A DNA stretch of 7,670 bases, from the NCBI GenBank assembly GCA_029880025.1, contig JAOUPE010000071.1, positions 1 through 7,670 on the forward strand. Direction: 5' to 3'. This DNA comes from Caldifarciminota bacterium (GTDB lineage: Bacteria; Hydrothermota; Tepidihabitantia; Tepidihabitantales; JAOUPE01). Both the position numbers and the translations under genes were made by a program. This document shows, in pieces, positions 1 through 5,649 of the stretch (position 1 is the stretch's first letter; the number at the start of each line of letters is the position of its first letter). Below the pieces are notes generated by a model. It saw only the letters and a list, made by a program, of their open reading frames with translations. It did not search any database and was not told the DNA's origin.

Positions 1-1053
1 GATTCGACCATTTTTCGCTAAATTCTGGCGCAAATTATCATTCTTTAAAACCATTTTCGTTTTTACGGCTAAGTCTTCGGCTGAACCGGTTGTGAAAAGG
101 ATTCCGGTTTCGCCATCATTTATCACACCCCGGTAGCCTTCGATATTTGACGCAACGACTGGCTTTTCCGAAGCCATTGCTTCGAGTAATACGATACCCT
201 GGGATTCGCCACCTAAAGCGGGTGAGATATAGACATCACAGGATGCATAGTAATTTGGCAGCTCGTCCCGTTTAACATAACCCAAGAATGAACAGGAATC
301 TTTTAAATTCATCTTATCGACCAGTAATTTGGCTTTGTTTTCTAACTGACCCTGACCAATCACCCAGAGCCGGGCAGCTGGGAAATCCCTGATTACCTCC
401 TGAAAGGCTCTTATCGCTATCATTACGCCTTTTCTTTCATCCAGCCTGCCGACAAAAAGAATGATTGGGAATTTCTCATTTTTTCTTTTCAGTGGTGGAA
501 TGGACGGGGAGAACCTCGCACAATCTATACCGTTGGGAATTATTCGGTATTCGCCCGGTATCGAAGGCTCAATCCATTTTTTTGCGGTTGCCGAGACCGC
601 GATTTTGCCGTTAAGTTTTTTATTATATTTTTCAAATAGAAAGGAGGCAAATTTGGGAAAGGGATTTTTCTTAAAACCGGCAGTATGAAAAGTGGCACAG
701 TTTATGGTTTTGGAAAAGTGAAGAACCCAGAAGCCGATTTCGGGCGGATAAATGCCGTGCAGATGAATGACATCAAATTCTTCTGCTTCTAAAAATCGTT
801 TCACCTGAAAGGGCATCTGGGTAGAAAATGGAAGAGTTGCATAGGATTTATTGAGTGGAAGAAAAATCACCTTGCCGAATCTTATAATTTCTAAATCTTT
901 TAATAATTCATCTTCCCACCTTTTCGGATAATGGGTGGTTAGAATTTTTACATCATGACCCCGTGCTTTAAGCCCTTTTGCTAAATAATAAACGTGCTCG
1001 GATATGCCTGAGGGATAGGGATAGAAAGCAGACGATACTAAAAGGATACGCAT
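1..1053 (-). CDS. Family 4 glycosyltransferase, PimA-like (3' end cut by window)
   Basis: The frame reads open from an ATG at 1053 to the window edge, giving 351 residues without the C-terminal end. It has the two Rossmann-like halves of a GT-B retaining glycosyltransferase. The N-terminal acceptor half starts MRILLVSSAFYP, with a glycine-containing loop PSGISEH (14-20), HLHG (97-100), FHT (122-124) and KIAVS (150-154). The C-terminal GT4 donor half has IPNGID (172-177), FVGRLDERKG (200-209) and the EX7E motif E283...E291 within GGESQGIVLLEAMA, which binds the nucleotide-sugar phosphates. These blocks resemble phosphatidylinositol mannosyltransferase PimA more than generic GT4 proteins. It follows dut by 50 bases in the same orientation, one gene from an acyltransferase, so a role in glycolipid or envelope synthesis is inferred. 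No signal peptide is seen, as expected for a cytosolic, membrane-associated enzyme. I see no Shine-Dalgarno before the ATG. The family assignment is firm; donor and acceptor are not known. Confidence 0.9.
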   Translation of the reverse strand, partial: MRILLVSSAFYPYPSGISEHVYYLAKGLKARGHDVKILTTHYPKRWEDELLKDLEIIRFGKVIFLPLNKSYATLPFSTQMPFQVKRFLEAEEFDVIHLHGIYPPEIGFWVLHFSKTINCATFHTAGFKKNPFPKFASFLFEKYNKKLNGKIAVSATAKKWIEPSIPGEYRIIPNGIDCARFSPSIPPLKRKNEKFPIILFVGRLDERKGVMIAIRAFQEVIRDFPAARLWVIGQGQLENKAKLLVDKMNLKDSCSFLGYVKRDELPNYYASCDVYISPALGGESQGIVLLEAMASEKPVVASNIEGYRGVINDGETGILFTTGSAEDLAVKTKMVLKNDNLRQNLAKNGRI

Positions 1054-1103
1054 CTAAATAAATTGACCAAATATTATTTCATTTGCCGAACCGATAGCAA
1101 TAC

Positions 1104-1547
1104 TCATTTTCCGGTATGACCAAAGCCTTCTTTACCGCGTTTGGTGACCGATAACCGTTTTGTTTCCTTTAATTCGACATCAGCCACTTTGGAAAATATA
1201 ATCTGTGCGATTCGGTCGCCCGGTTTAATTTTAAACGGTTTTTTACTGTGATTGAAAAGAATCACCAATACCTCGCCTCGATAATCAGAGTCAATCGTGC
1301 CTGGACTGTTTAGAATTCCTATGCCATGCCTTAAGGCTAAACCGGAACGGGGTCGGACTTGAGCCTCGATTGATTTTGGGATATCGAGTGCAATACCGGT
1401 TGGAATACCTTGGAAGTCCCCAGGCTTGATAACGGTATCAACCGCCGAGAGCAGGTCAAAACCAGCCGCACCCGAAGTCTTCTTTTCTGGTAAATTTTTG
1501 ATGTCGCGGACAAATTTTACCTTTACCTTGATGGTTGATTTACTCAT
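1104..1547 (-). CDS. dut: dUTP diphosphatase (dUTPase)
   Basis: Complete 147-residue trimeric dUTPase, which hydrolyses dUTP to dUMP and pyrophosphate, keeping uracil out of DNA and supplying dUMP for thymidylate synthesis. All five family motifs are present in order: motif 1 GAAGFDLLS (26-34), motif 2 RPRSGLALR (65-73), motif 3 with GTIDSDYRG (83-91), motif 4 GDRIAQIIF (110-118) and the C-terminal arm RGKEGFGHTG (137-146). By comparison with E. coli Dut, D86 is the catalytic base and Y89 the deoxyribose-sensing tyrosine. In the C-terminal arm the usual GG pair is EG, a common variant. The length is typical. The ATG lies one base after the acyltransferase stop codon, so translation is probably coupled; only a weak AAAGG sits upstream. 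Its place between two lipid or glycan genes looks like operon packing rather than a shared pathway. Confidence 0.97.
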   Translation of the reverse strand: MSKSTIKVKVKFVRDIKNLPEKKTSGAAGFDLLSAVDTVIKPGDFQGIPTGIALDIPKSIEAQVRPRSGLALRHGIGILNSPGTIDSDYRGEVLVILFNHSKKPFKIKPGDRIAQIIFSKVADVELKETKRLSVTKRGKEGFGHTGK

Positions 1548-1548
1548 T

Positions 1549-2418
1549 CTAATTCCCTTTCAATTGCCAATCGGCTTGAAAGACAAACCATTGGTCTGGA
1601 TATTCCTGGATAAGTCGATTGATTCTTTTGGCGATGATTTCGGTTAAGGTGTAGACATCCTGTTTGAATTTGTCGGTTTTAGGGAAATTAATTTCTGGTT
1701 CAATCCCGCAAAAATAAGGTTTATTTTGCTTTGAGTTTAAAACAAAATAACCAAAAAGAATCGGGATATTATATCTTAGCGCAAAGATAGCTGGTCCTTT
1801 CGGAAACGAGCGTTTGGCATCGAATACCGGTAATTCGATGCCATGTCCGGTTAAATCCCGGTCGGCAAGCAAGACCAGGACTTTTTTTTCGGTAAGACTT
1901 TTCACCAAATTATGAGTATCATTTAATGAAACCAGCTTCATTCCGGTTGTTCCTCGATAGCGATTGAATGCCTCAGTCATCCCTTGACCGATTGGTTCAA
2001 CCGCGGCGACTAATGGGTAGCCGATTCGAGACAGAAATACCCCAGCCAGATCCCAGTTTCCTATGTGAGCGGTGCAAAGAATCGCTCCTTTTCCTTTTGC
2101 TAAAGCCTGGTTGAAATTATTATAATCATTGAATCGAATCATGGCTAATAATTTTTCTTTGGTCAGAAGAGGTGCCCTTAATAAATCGGTCATACAGATT
2201 GCATAATTAACAAATAGCTTTCGGGCATAGTGTCGAATGTTCTTGACCGCGGTAGAGCCTAAAATATAACCGAGATTATCATAGATTCTTTCCCGTCGTT
2301 GCTTCATCAAAATGAAACAGATATTCCCAAGCACGACCGCCAATCGGATCGCCAACCAACGCGGTAGCAGAAACTGAAATATGGTTGCGATTGGCATTAA
2401 TAAAACTTTAAGTGCCAT
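1549..2418 (-). CDS. LpxL/HtrB-superfamily membrane acyltransferase, PatA-like
   Basis: Complete 289-residue protein of the bacterial lysophospholipid/lipid A acyltransferase superfamily, which transfers acyl chains to membrane glycolipids at the inner face of the cytoplasmic membrane. The HX4D catalytic motif is H118-IGNW-D123. Further conserved blocks are ADRDLTGHGIELPVFD (185-200), FPKGPA (205-210) and YPDQWFVF (273-280). A hydrophobic N-terminal segment (about 5-38) is the expected membrane anchor. The DRDLTG-GIE-P-F block is closer to mycobacterial phosphatidylinositol-mannoside acyltransferase PatA than to E. coli LpxL, which has a DHD-type block there. It starts 17 bases after rnhA, ends one base before dut, and a PimA-like glycosyltransferase follows dut. 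An alternative is a late acyltransferase of lipid A; which one depends on whether the host makes lipid A. No Shine-Dalgarno is visible before the ATG. Confidence 0.9.
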   Translation of the reverse strand: MALKVLLMPIATIFQFLLPRWLAIRLAVVLGNICFILMKQRRERIYDNLGYILGSTAVKNIRHYARKLFVNYAICMTDLLRAPLLTKEKLLAMIRFNDYNNFNQALAKGKGAILCTAHIGNWDLAGVFLSRIGYPLVAAVEPIGQGMTEAFNRYRGTTGMKLVSLNDTHNLVKSLTEKKVLVLLADRDLTGHGIELPVFDAKRSFPKGPAIFALRYNIPILFGYFVLNSKQNKPYFCGIEPEINFPKTDKFKQDVYTLTEIIAKRINRLIQEYPDQWFVFQADWQLKGN

Positions 2419-2435
2419 TTTCTTGGTTTACGATT

Positions 2436-2909
2436 CTACTCTTTACTGAATTGTGCTTTCAAATAGCGCTTAATCGCCTGATTGGCTAAACGGTCTGCTT
2501 GCCGATTGGCGGCGCGCGGAATTAATTCCAATTTCGCTTTAGGCATAACCGACATCATTTTTATTGCACGGCTATGATATTTTTTTAATCTGTCGTTTCT
2601 TACTTTGTACTTTCCCTGGATTTGTTGAAATATAAGTTCAGAATCGGTGCGCAGGGTAATATTATGTAGGGTAAAGTCTTTGGCGTTTTCCAATGCCGCA
2701 AGCAGCGCTTCGTATTCTGCCTGATTGTTAGTCTTTAAGCCGATGAAATGACTAATCTCCCGTAAAATTGTTCCGGATTTTCTAACAAAGATTACGCCGA
2801 TTCCGGCTGGACCGGGATTTCCTTTTGCTGCCCCATCCAGGAAAACTATAATATTGTCGGAAAAAATAACCGGTTGTGAAGCACTCACAGCATGTCGACA
2901 CTTTTGCAT
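2436..2909 (-). CDS. rnhA: Ribonuclease HI
   Basis: Complete 157-residue RNase HI, which cuts the RNA strand of RNA-DNA hybrids (R-loops, primers) in the cytosol. The DEDD metal-binding tetrad is visible as D25 in FLDGAAKGNPGPAG, E65 in NNQAEYEALLAAL, D89 in LRTDSELI and D139 in NRQADRLAN, matching E. coli D10, E48, D70 and D134. The GKYKVRNDRLKKY segment (99-111) resembles the actinobacterial/archaeal-type enzymes that lack the long basic protrusion of E. coli RNase HI. No N-terminal hybrid-binding domain is present. The fold starts near residue 19, so the first 15 or so residues are an extension; an in-frame GTG at codon 8 is an alternative start. Neither start has a clear Shine-Dalgarno. 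Zinc-ribbon (DUF164-type) genes next to RNase H occur in other phyla, such as mycobacteria, so the order fits a known neighbourhood. Confidence 0.96.
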   Translation of the reverse strand: MQKCRHAVSASQPVIFSDNIIVFLDGAAKGNPGPAGIGVIFVRKSGTILREISHFIGLKTNNQAEYEALLAALENAKDFTLHNITLRTDSELIFQQIQGKYKVRNDRLKKYHSRAIKMMSVMPKAKLELIPRAANRQADRLANQAIKRYLKAQFSKE

Positions 2910-2972
2910 TGGTATAAACTAAAGAGTTACTTCATTGCAAAAAGGCATGACATATCCGAAAGTAAGGTTTTG

Positions 2973-2988
2973 GTAAGGAAGACCTTAC
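2973..2988. repeat. Small perfect hairpin between the inverted-repeat element and rnhA
   Basis: GTAAGG, a four-base loop AAGA, then CCTTAC form a perfect six-base-pair stem. A third GTAAGG copy lies just upstream at 2962-2967, so an alternative stem with a longer loop is possible. No U-run follows on either strand, so I do not call it a terminator. It may be a flank of the larger element at 3002-3150 or an RNA-processing structure in the zinc-ribbon to rnhA transcript. Confidence 0.45.
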
Positions 2989-3001
2989 GATACCGCACCG
3001 T

Positions 3002-3150
3002 CTAGAGACTGTGCCAAAACTCATTTTCGTCATTGCGAGCACCCGAAGGGTGGGTGGCAATCTCCGAATTTTCAACACATTATGAGATTGCTTCGTCGTT
3101 ACACTCCTCGCAATGACACAAAAAAAGGGCTTTTGGCACAAGCTCTCTAG
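3002..3150. repeat. Nested palindromic dispersed-repeat element ('CATTGCGAG' type, MITE/REP-like)
   Basis: The stretch folds on itself in layers. The outer arms are 3002-3019 and 3131-3150: TGTGCCAAAA against TTTTGGCACA is perfect, extended by TCTCTAG with a two-base bulge. The next arms are GTCATTGCGAG (3029-3039) and CTCGCAATGAC (3107-3117), perfect over 11 bases. The inner arms are GCAATCTC (3057-3064) and GAGATTGC (3084-3091). A mini-hairpin ACCC-GAA-GGGT (3041-3051) sits inside the left arm. The CATTGCGAG...GCAATCTC...GAGATTGC...CTCGCAATGAC layout is a dispersed repeat I recognise from unrelated bacterial genomes. It encodes nothing itself. One end reaches into the stop codon of the zinc-ribbon gene. 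Transcribed in either direction it would form a strong hairpin that could affect rnhA-operon mRNA stability or read-through. Confidence 0.85.
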
Positions 3151-3854
3151 GTTGTGGGACAGGCAAGAATCCGACCGCAATAGTCGCAAAAATAAAGGCG
3201 TTCGCCTTTTTTAATCTCCAGGACGATTTGCGGGGGAATCGGATTTAGGCAGCCGGTACAACGTTCATCTTCAATGATCGCTAAAGCCAACCCGCCCTTA
3301 CCCTTTTTTATTCTTTCGTAGACACCGATGATGTCCTTGCTTAAGTTTTCAACGATGCGTCTTCTTTCTTCTTGCCGAGTTTTTATCGCCTGAAGAATTT
3401 CTTTTGCTTCCTGCTCCAGGACGGAAATTTTGCTTTGGGTTTCGGATTCGACTTCGGCTAATTCTTTAGCCAGCATTTGGATTTTCTTTTCGATTGCTTC
3501 GGATTGTTCCATATTCTCAATCATCTGGTCTTCGATTTTTACCTTGGCTGCTTTTTGAGCATCGATTTCTTTTAAAAAAGCTTTGTATTGTTCATTAGTC
3601 TTAGCCTGATAGAGTTGTACTGAATACTGGACGATTTTTTCATCGACTGATTTCTGCTCGAGTTCGGCGAGTTTATACTGCTTTTTAAATTCTTGAAGCT
3701 GCTGTTTCCCCTTTTCTAAATCATCCCTAACCGAATTAATGGTAAGCTTCATCCCTTCTATCTTCTTAGGGATTTCCTGGTTTTTGAAATTAAGCATGGC
3801 TAATTCATGATCAATCTGCTGTAAAGTAGTTAAAAGTTTTAAGACTTCAATCAT
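3147..3854 (-). CDS. Coiled-coil C4-type zinc-ribbon protein (DUF164/zf-RING_7 family)
   Basis: Complete 235-residue protein in two parts: a long charged helical coiled coil (about 5-185, rich in E, K and Q) and a C-terminal zinc ribbon with C199-X2-C202 and C223-X2-C226 in CTGC...CDYC. The segment TNEQYKAFLKEI (86-97) and the ending YCGRIL are family hallmarks. Family members include Helicobacter HP0958 and chlamydial CdsZ, reported to bind RNA or secretion-system partners; for most members, including this one, the role is unknown. It is cytosolic with no signal peptide. It precedes rnhA, a recurrent pairing. The stop codon TAG (3147-3149) lies inside the end of the palindromic element, so the last few residues (ACPTT) may have been shaped by its insertion. 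The start ATG lies only 12 bases after a tRNA terminator, and neither a Shine-Dalgarno nor a consensus promoter is evident. Confidence 0.9.
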   Translation of the reverse strand: MIEVLKLLTTLQQIDHELAMLNFKNQEIPKKIEGMKLTINSVRDDLEKGKQQLQEFKKQYKLAELEQKSVDEKIVQYSVQLYQAKTNEQYKAFLKEIDAQKAAKVKIEDQMIENMEQSEAIEKKIQMLAKELAEVESETQSKISVLEQEAKEILQAIKTRQEERRRIVENLSKDIIGVYERIKKGKGGLALAIIEDERCTGCLNPIPPQIVLEIKKGERLYFCDYCGRILACPTT

Positions 3855-3866
3855 TATTTAAATATG

Positions 3867-3904
3867 AAAAAAGGGTGTGTTCGCTAATCGGCGAGCACAC
3901 CCTT
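3867..3904 (-). terminator. Rho-independent terminator of tRNA-Val(GAC)
   Basis: Read on the minus strand, AAGGGTGTGCTCGC and GCGAACACACCCTT form a 14-base stem with one mismatch around a CGATTA loop. A run of six T follows (3872 down to 3867). It lies 7 bases beyond the tRNA 3' end, so it is placed to end the tRNA transcript. No T-run exists on the plus strand, so it is one-directional. It also sits directly before the zinc-ribbon start codon, so that gene needs read-through or its own promoter. Confidence 0.9.
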
Positions 3905-3911
3905 AGGTTAA

Positions 3912-3987
<76 letters not shown>

Positions 3988-4015
3988 ATAATTTTCCAAC
4001 TGATTCAACTAATCT

Positions 4016-4043
4016 ATGGTAAGGATTTTTACTGAGTTGTCAA
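4016..4043 (-). promoter_or_regulatory. Promoter for tRNA-Val(GAC)
   Basis: On the minus strand, TTGACA (4038-4043) is followed by exactly 16 bases and TACCAT (4016-4021). The predicted start, near 4009, leaves about 22 bases of 5' leader for RNase P to remove. It is divergent from the secG promoter about 75 bases away. Confidence 0.7.
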
Positions 4044-4115
4044 TAATATTTTTAAATTTTGATGCATCTTATTGGCTGAATAACAAATCTCGATTAATTT
4101 CAGTTTTAAAATCAC

Positions 4116-4143
4116 TTGACATTCTCTTAAATTTTGCTAAATT
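4116..4143 (+). promoter_or_regulatory. Promoter for secG-rplU
   Basis: A perfect TTGACA (4116-4121), a 16-base spacer and TAAATT (4138-4143). Transcription would start near 4150, leaving an untranslated leader of only about 8 bases before the secG ATG. That is too short to hold a Shine-Dalgarno, and none is seen. Confidence 0.75.
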
Positions 4144-4157
4144 AAAGTCTAACAATT

Positions 4158-4496
4158 ATGTATGGGATATTAATTTCTGTTCATCTTTTGGTGGCAATCT
4201 TATTGGTGATTATTGTTTTAGTTCAACAGCCCCAGAAAGGCGGTATGGCTAGTGTTTTTGGTGGTGGTGAATCAGTTTTCGGCGGCGGTGGAGCAGCACC
4301 GTTCATGACGAAACTTACTTCAGTATTGGCTATTGTATTTATGCTTACTTCCCTGGTTTTGGTTCTCTTATCTGCCCAGCGGTCACGTTCTCGAACTCAA
4401 AGGGCACCAACGACGACCGAAGAACGCCTGCCCGAGGCACCGGCTCCGATTGAACCAACTCCTGTCCTGCCGACAATTCCAGGCGGAGGAGAATGA
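4158..4496 (+). CDS. secG: Preprotein translocase subunit SecG
   Basis: Complete 112-residue small membrane subunit of the SecYEG channel, which aids SecA-driven protein export. It has two membrane segments (about 3-22 and 54-72). They are joined by the family's polar, glycine-rich loop QQPQKGGMASVFGGG (23-37), then FGGGG (41-45) and the conserved FMTKLT (49-54). The C-terminal tail (73-112) is charged then proline-rich (APAPIEPTPVLPTIP), longer than in E. coli after the second helix and probably disordered. It is the first gene after its own promoter, with a very short leader and no Shine-Dalgarno. Its stop TGA overlaps the rplU start region (ATGATG). The usual upstream partner tpiA is absent; a tRNA gene lies there instead. 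Confidence 0.94.
   Translation: MYGILISVHLLVAILLVIIVLVQQPQKGGMASVFGGGESVFGGGGAAPFMTKLTSVLAIVFMLTSLVLVLLSAQRSRSRTQRAPTTTEERLPEAPAPIEPTPVLPTIPGGGE
4485..4491 (+). promoter_or_regulatory. Shine-Dalgarno of rplU
   Basis: GGAGGAG lies inside the last codons of secG. The spacing from GGAGG is six bases to the ATG at 4496 but only three to the ATG at 4493, which favours 4496. That start also gives the MYAVV beginning usual for L21. It is one of only two strong Shine-Dalgarno sequences found in the window, both inside an upstream cistron. Confidence 0.75.
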
Positions 4497-4819
4497 TGTA
4501 TGCGGTAGTTCAATTCGGCGGTACGCAATTCATTGCCAAGCCGGGTGAAAAGGTGACGGTTCCGAGAGTAAAAGCCAAGGTTGGTGAAATTGTCAAAATT
4601 TCAGATGTTATTTTACTTAAGACCGATGACGAGACTTTAATCGGGAAGCCAAAAGTCGCCGATGCCAGTGTTGAGGCAAAAGTTCTAGCCAATACTCAAG
4701 GAAAAAAGGTCACCGTATTCAAATTCATCCGTCGTGAAAACTATCGACGCAAGAAAGGACATCGTCAACTCCTGACCGAGTTGGAAGTGACTCGAATAAA
4801 CCACCCAAAATTAAAATAA
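4496..4819 (+). CDS. rplU: 50S ribosomal protein L21
   Basis: Complete 107-residue L21, a 23S rRNA-binding protein of the large subunit. It begins MYAVVQFGGTQF and carries the C-terminal signature KVTVFKFIRRENYRRKKGHRQ (71-91), where the basic NYRRK-GHRQ segment contacts rRNA. I chose the second ATG of ATGATG because of Shine-Dalgarno spacing and the family start; the first, at 4493, adds one methionine. Start and secG stop overlap, implying translational coupling in a secG-rplU operon. In most bacteria rpmA (L27) follows rplU directly, often with a small gene between; here a convergent tRNA gene follows, so rpmA must be elsewhere. Confidence 0.97.
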   Translation: MYAVVQFGGTQFIAKPGEKVTVPRVKAKVGEIVKISDVILLKTDDETLIGKPKVADASVEAKVLANTQGKKVTVFKFIRRENYRRKKGHRQLLTELEVTRINHPKLK

Positions 4820-4825
4820 ATTTAC

Positions 4826-4846
4826 GATTCAGATTGAATCCGAATC
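4826..4846 (-). terminator. Probable terminator of tRNA-Val(CAC)
   Basis: Directly after the tRNA discriminator base, the minus strand reads GATTCGGAT-TCA-ATCTGAATC, a nine-pair stem including one G-U wobble. It is followed by a T-rich stretch (TTTATTTTAATTTT) rather than a clean T-run. It lies between convergent rplU and the tRNA, so it may limit read-through. On the plus strand the same position is an A-C mismatch and no T-run follows, so it favours the minus direction. Confidence 0.55.
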
Positions 4847-4920
4847 TGGGCGGTACAAGAATTGAACTTGTGACCTTCGGTATGTGAGACCGACGCTCTA
4901 ACCAACTGAGCTAACCGCCC
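4847..4920 (-). tRNA. tRNA-Val(CAC)
   Basis: A 74-base tRNA with a full cloverleaf: acceptor GGGCGGT with ACCGCCC, D stem GCTC with GAGC, anticodon stem TCGGT with ACCGA, and T stem ACAAG with CTTGT around TTCAATT. The anticodon loop CTCACAT gives anticodon CAC, reading GUG. The discriminator is A and CCA is not encoded. It is paralogous in layout to the tRNA-Val(GAC) on the other side of secG-rplU, with a smaller D-loop and diverged anticodon and T arms. Its -10 box lies only seven bases upstream, so the primary transcript would begin at or one base before the mature 5' end. Confidence 0.97.
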
Positions 4921-4927
4921 ATAATTT

Positions 4928-4955
4928 AACATACACAAATTATTGCTAAAGTCAA
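4928..4955 (-). promoter_or_regulatory. Promoter for tRNA-Val(CAC)
   Basis: On the minus strand, TTGACT (4950-4955), 16 bases, then TATGTT (4928-4933). Only AAATTAT separates the -10 box from the first tRNA base G at 4920, so the predicted +1 is 4921 or 4920. This promoter leaves essentially no 5' leader. Confidence 0.72.
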
Positions 4956-5019
4956 ATATAATCGTTAATTGAATTCTATTTTGTTTTGCCGGAATTATTC
5001 GGTATGAAGCTCTGCTTGA

Positions 5020-5454
5020 CTAAATCGGTTCCCGCAGAATCTGGCCTACTCTGGTCCCGATTGGAAATCGACCTTGGCGGACGAACACATTATCAAATGA
5101 ATCAATCACGGTAAGCGAAAAACGACCACTTTTTATTCCTTGTTGATAGTTGACCGGAAATATCCATAACAATTGTTTATAGTCATGGGGACCAAATTCT
5201 ATGCCGGTTAGGTTAATACAAGGAAAATCTTGCCCATGCACTTCAAGTTTAACATCCTTTATTGAGATGCGGCGTCGACTAAGGTTTTGGACACCAACCA
5301 TTGCCTGATAAGTACTTGGATAGGGAACCGGCTCCAGAAGAATTGCCTGCTTGTCTTTAGATTCGACATACAGATAATATAGCTTCTGGATTTCAATTTT
5401 CAGTCTTGGTTTACCCTCGACCAAATTTATAAAAAAATCTTTTATCGCTTTCAT
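5020..5454 (-). CDS. Hypothetical protein, probable all-beta fold
   Basis: A complete 144-residue frame that I do not recognise as a named family. It has no signal peptide, no membrane segment and no cysteine cluster (one Cys, at 79). After a short N-terminal helix-like stretch (1-13) the sequence alternates hydrophobic and polar residues, as in beta-strands. Blocks such as VGVQNLSRRRISIKDVKLEV (53-72) and SGRFSLTVIDSFDNVFVRQG (109-128) recall Ig-like beta-sandwich proteins; that is inference only. Support for a real gene comes from its near-consensus promoter (5478-5505), the absence of a competing frame and its codon content. The leader would be about 17 bases with no Shine-Dalgarno. It is monocistronic: a tRNA with its own promoter lies downstream and no convincing terminator separates them. 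Confidence 0.75.
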   Translation of the reverse strand: MKAIKDFFINLVEGKPRLKIEIQKLYYLYVESKDKQAILLEPVPYPSTYQAMVGVQNLSRRRISIKDVKLEVHGQDFPCINLTGIEFGPHDYKQLLWIFPVNYQQGIKSGRFSLTVIDSFDNVFVRQGRFPIGTRVGQILREPI

Positions 5455-5477
5455 ATTCTTAGTTTATGCTGAATTCA

Positions 5478-5505
5478 TTTATACTCAACTTTTAAGCCTT
5501 GTCAA
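5478..5505 (-). promoter_or_regulatory. Promoter for the 144-residue hypothetical gene
   Basis: On the minus strand, TTGACA (5500-5505), 16 bases, TATAAA (5478-5483). The predicted start near 5471 leaves a leader of about 17 bases. It shares the intergenic region 5455-5649 with the divergent promoter at 5616-5643; between them I see AT-rich sequence and no clear operator palindrome. Confidence 0.7.
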
Positions 5506-5615
5506 GCATTTTTTTATTGTATCCTGAAAAATTCGTTATTTACCACGAAAACTCGAAATTTCTAAATGTTGGAAAATCCTAATCTCAAATTTATGAAAAA
5601 GGAAAGGTGTCTTGA

Positions 5616-5643
5616 TTGACAAAGCGTAAAGCCCTTTTATAAT
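5616..5643 (+). promoter_or_regulatory. Consensus promoter giving a leaderless mRNA
   Basis: A perfect TTGACA (5616-5621), a 16-base spacer and a perfect TATAAT (5638-5643). Six bases separate the -10 box from the GTG start codon at 5650, so the predicted +1 coincides with the first base of the start codon. It is the strongest match to the sigma-70 consensus in the window. Confidence 0.85.
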
Positions 5644-5649
5644 GAAAAG

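Noticed and set aside
461..688. Plus-strand 75-codon open frame
   Set aside because: Antisense shadow inside the glycosyltransferase gene, whose own frame shows conserved GT4 motifs.
1426..1647. Plus-strand 73-codon open frame across the dut start
   Set aside because: Antisense to dut and the acyltransferase end, both firmly identified.
2910..2937. Possible promoter TTGCAA-N16-TTTATA before rnhA
   Set aside because: It lacks the TAnnnT form and has a weak -35; rnhA may simply be read from upstream.
3119..3145. T-run on the minus strand (TTTTTTT) as a terminator of the zinc-ribbon gene
   Set aside because: The only preceding stem is four to five base pairs; the sequence is better explained as part of the inverted-repeat element.
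3002..3150. CRISPR repeat or insertion sequence
   Set aside because: There is a single palindromic unit with no repeat-spacer periodicity and no transposase.
2932..3189. Minus-strand 85-codon open frame
   Set aside because: It runs through the palindromic repeat; its translation (VIARSVTTKQSH...RVLAMT) is the well-known spurious peptide of CATTGCGAG repeats.
4016..4252. Plus-strand 78-codon open frame upstream of secG
   Set aside because: It covers the tRNA and secG promoters and overlaps secG in another frame; no protein features.
4990..5004. CCGGAATTATTCGG palindrome downstream of the 144-residue gene as a terminator
   Set aside because: The loop is too small, there is an unpaired base in the stem, and no T-run follows.
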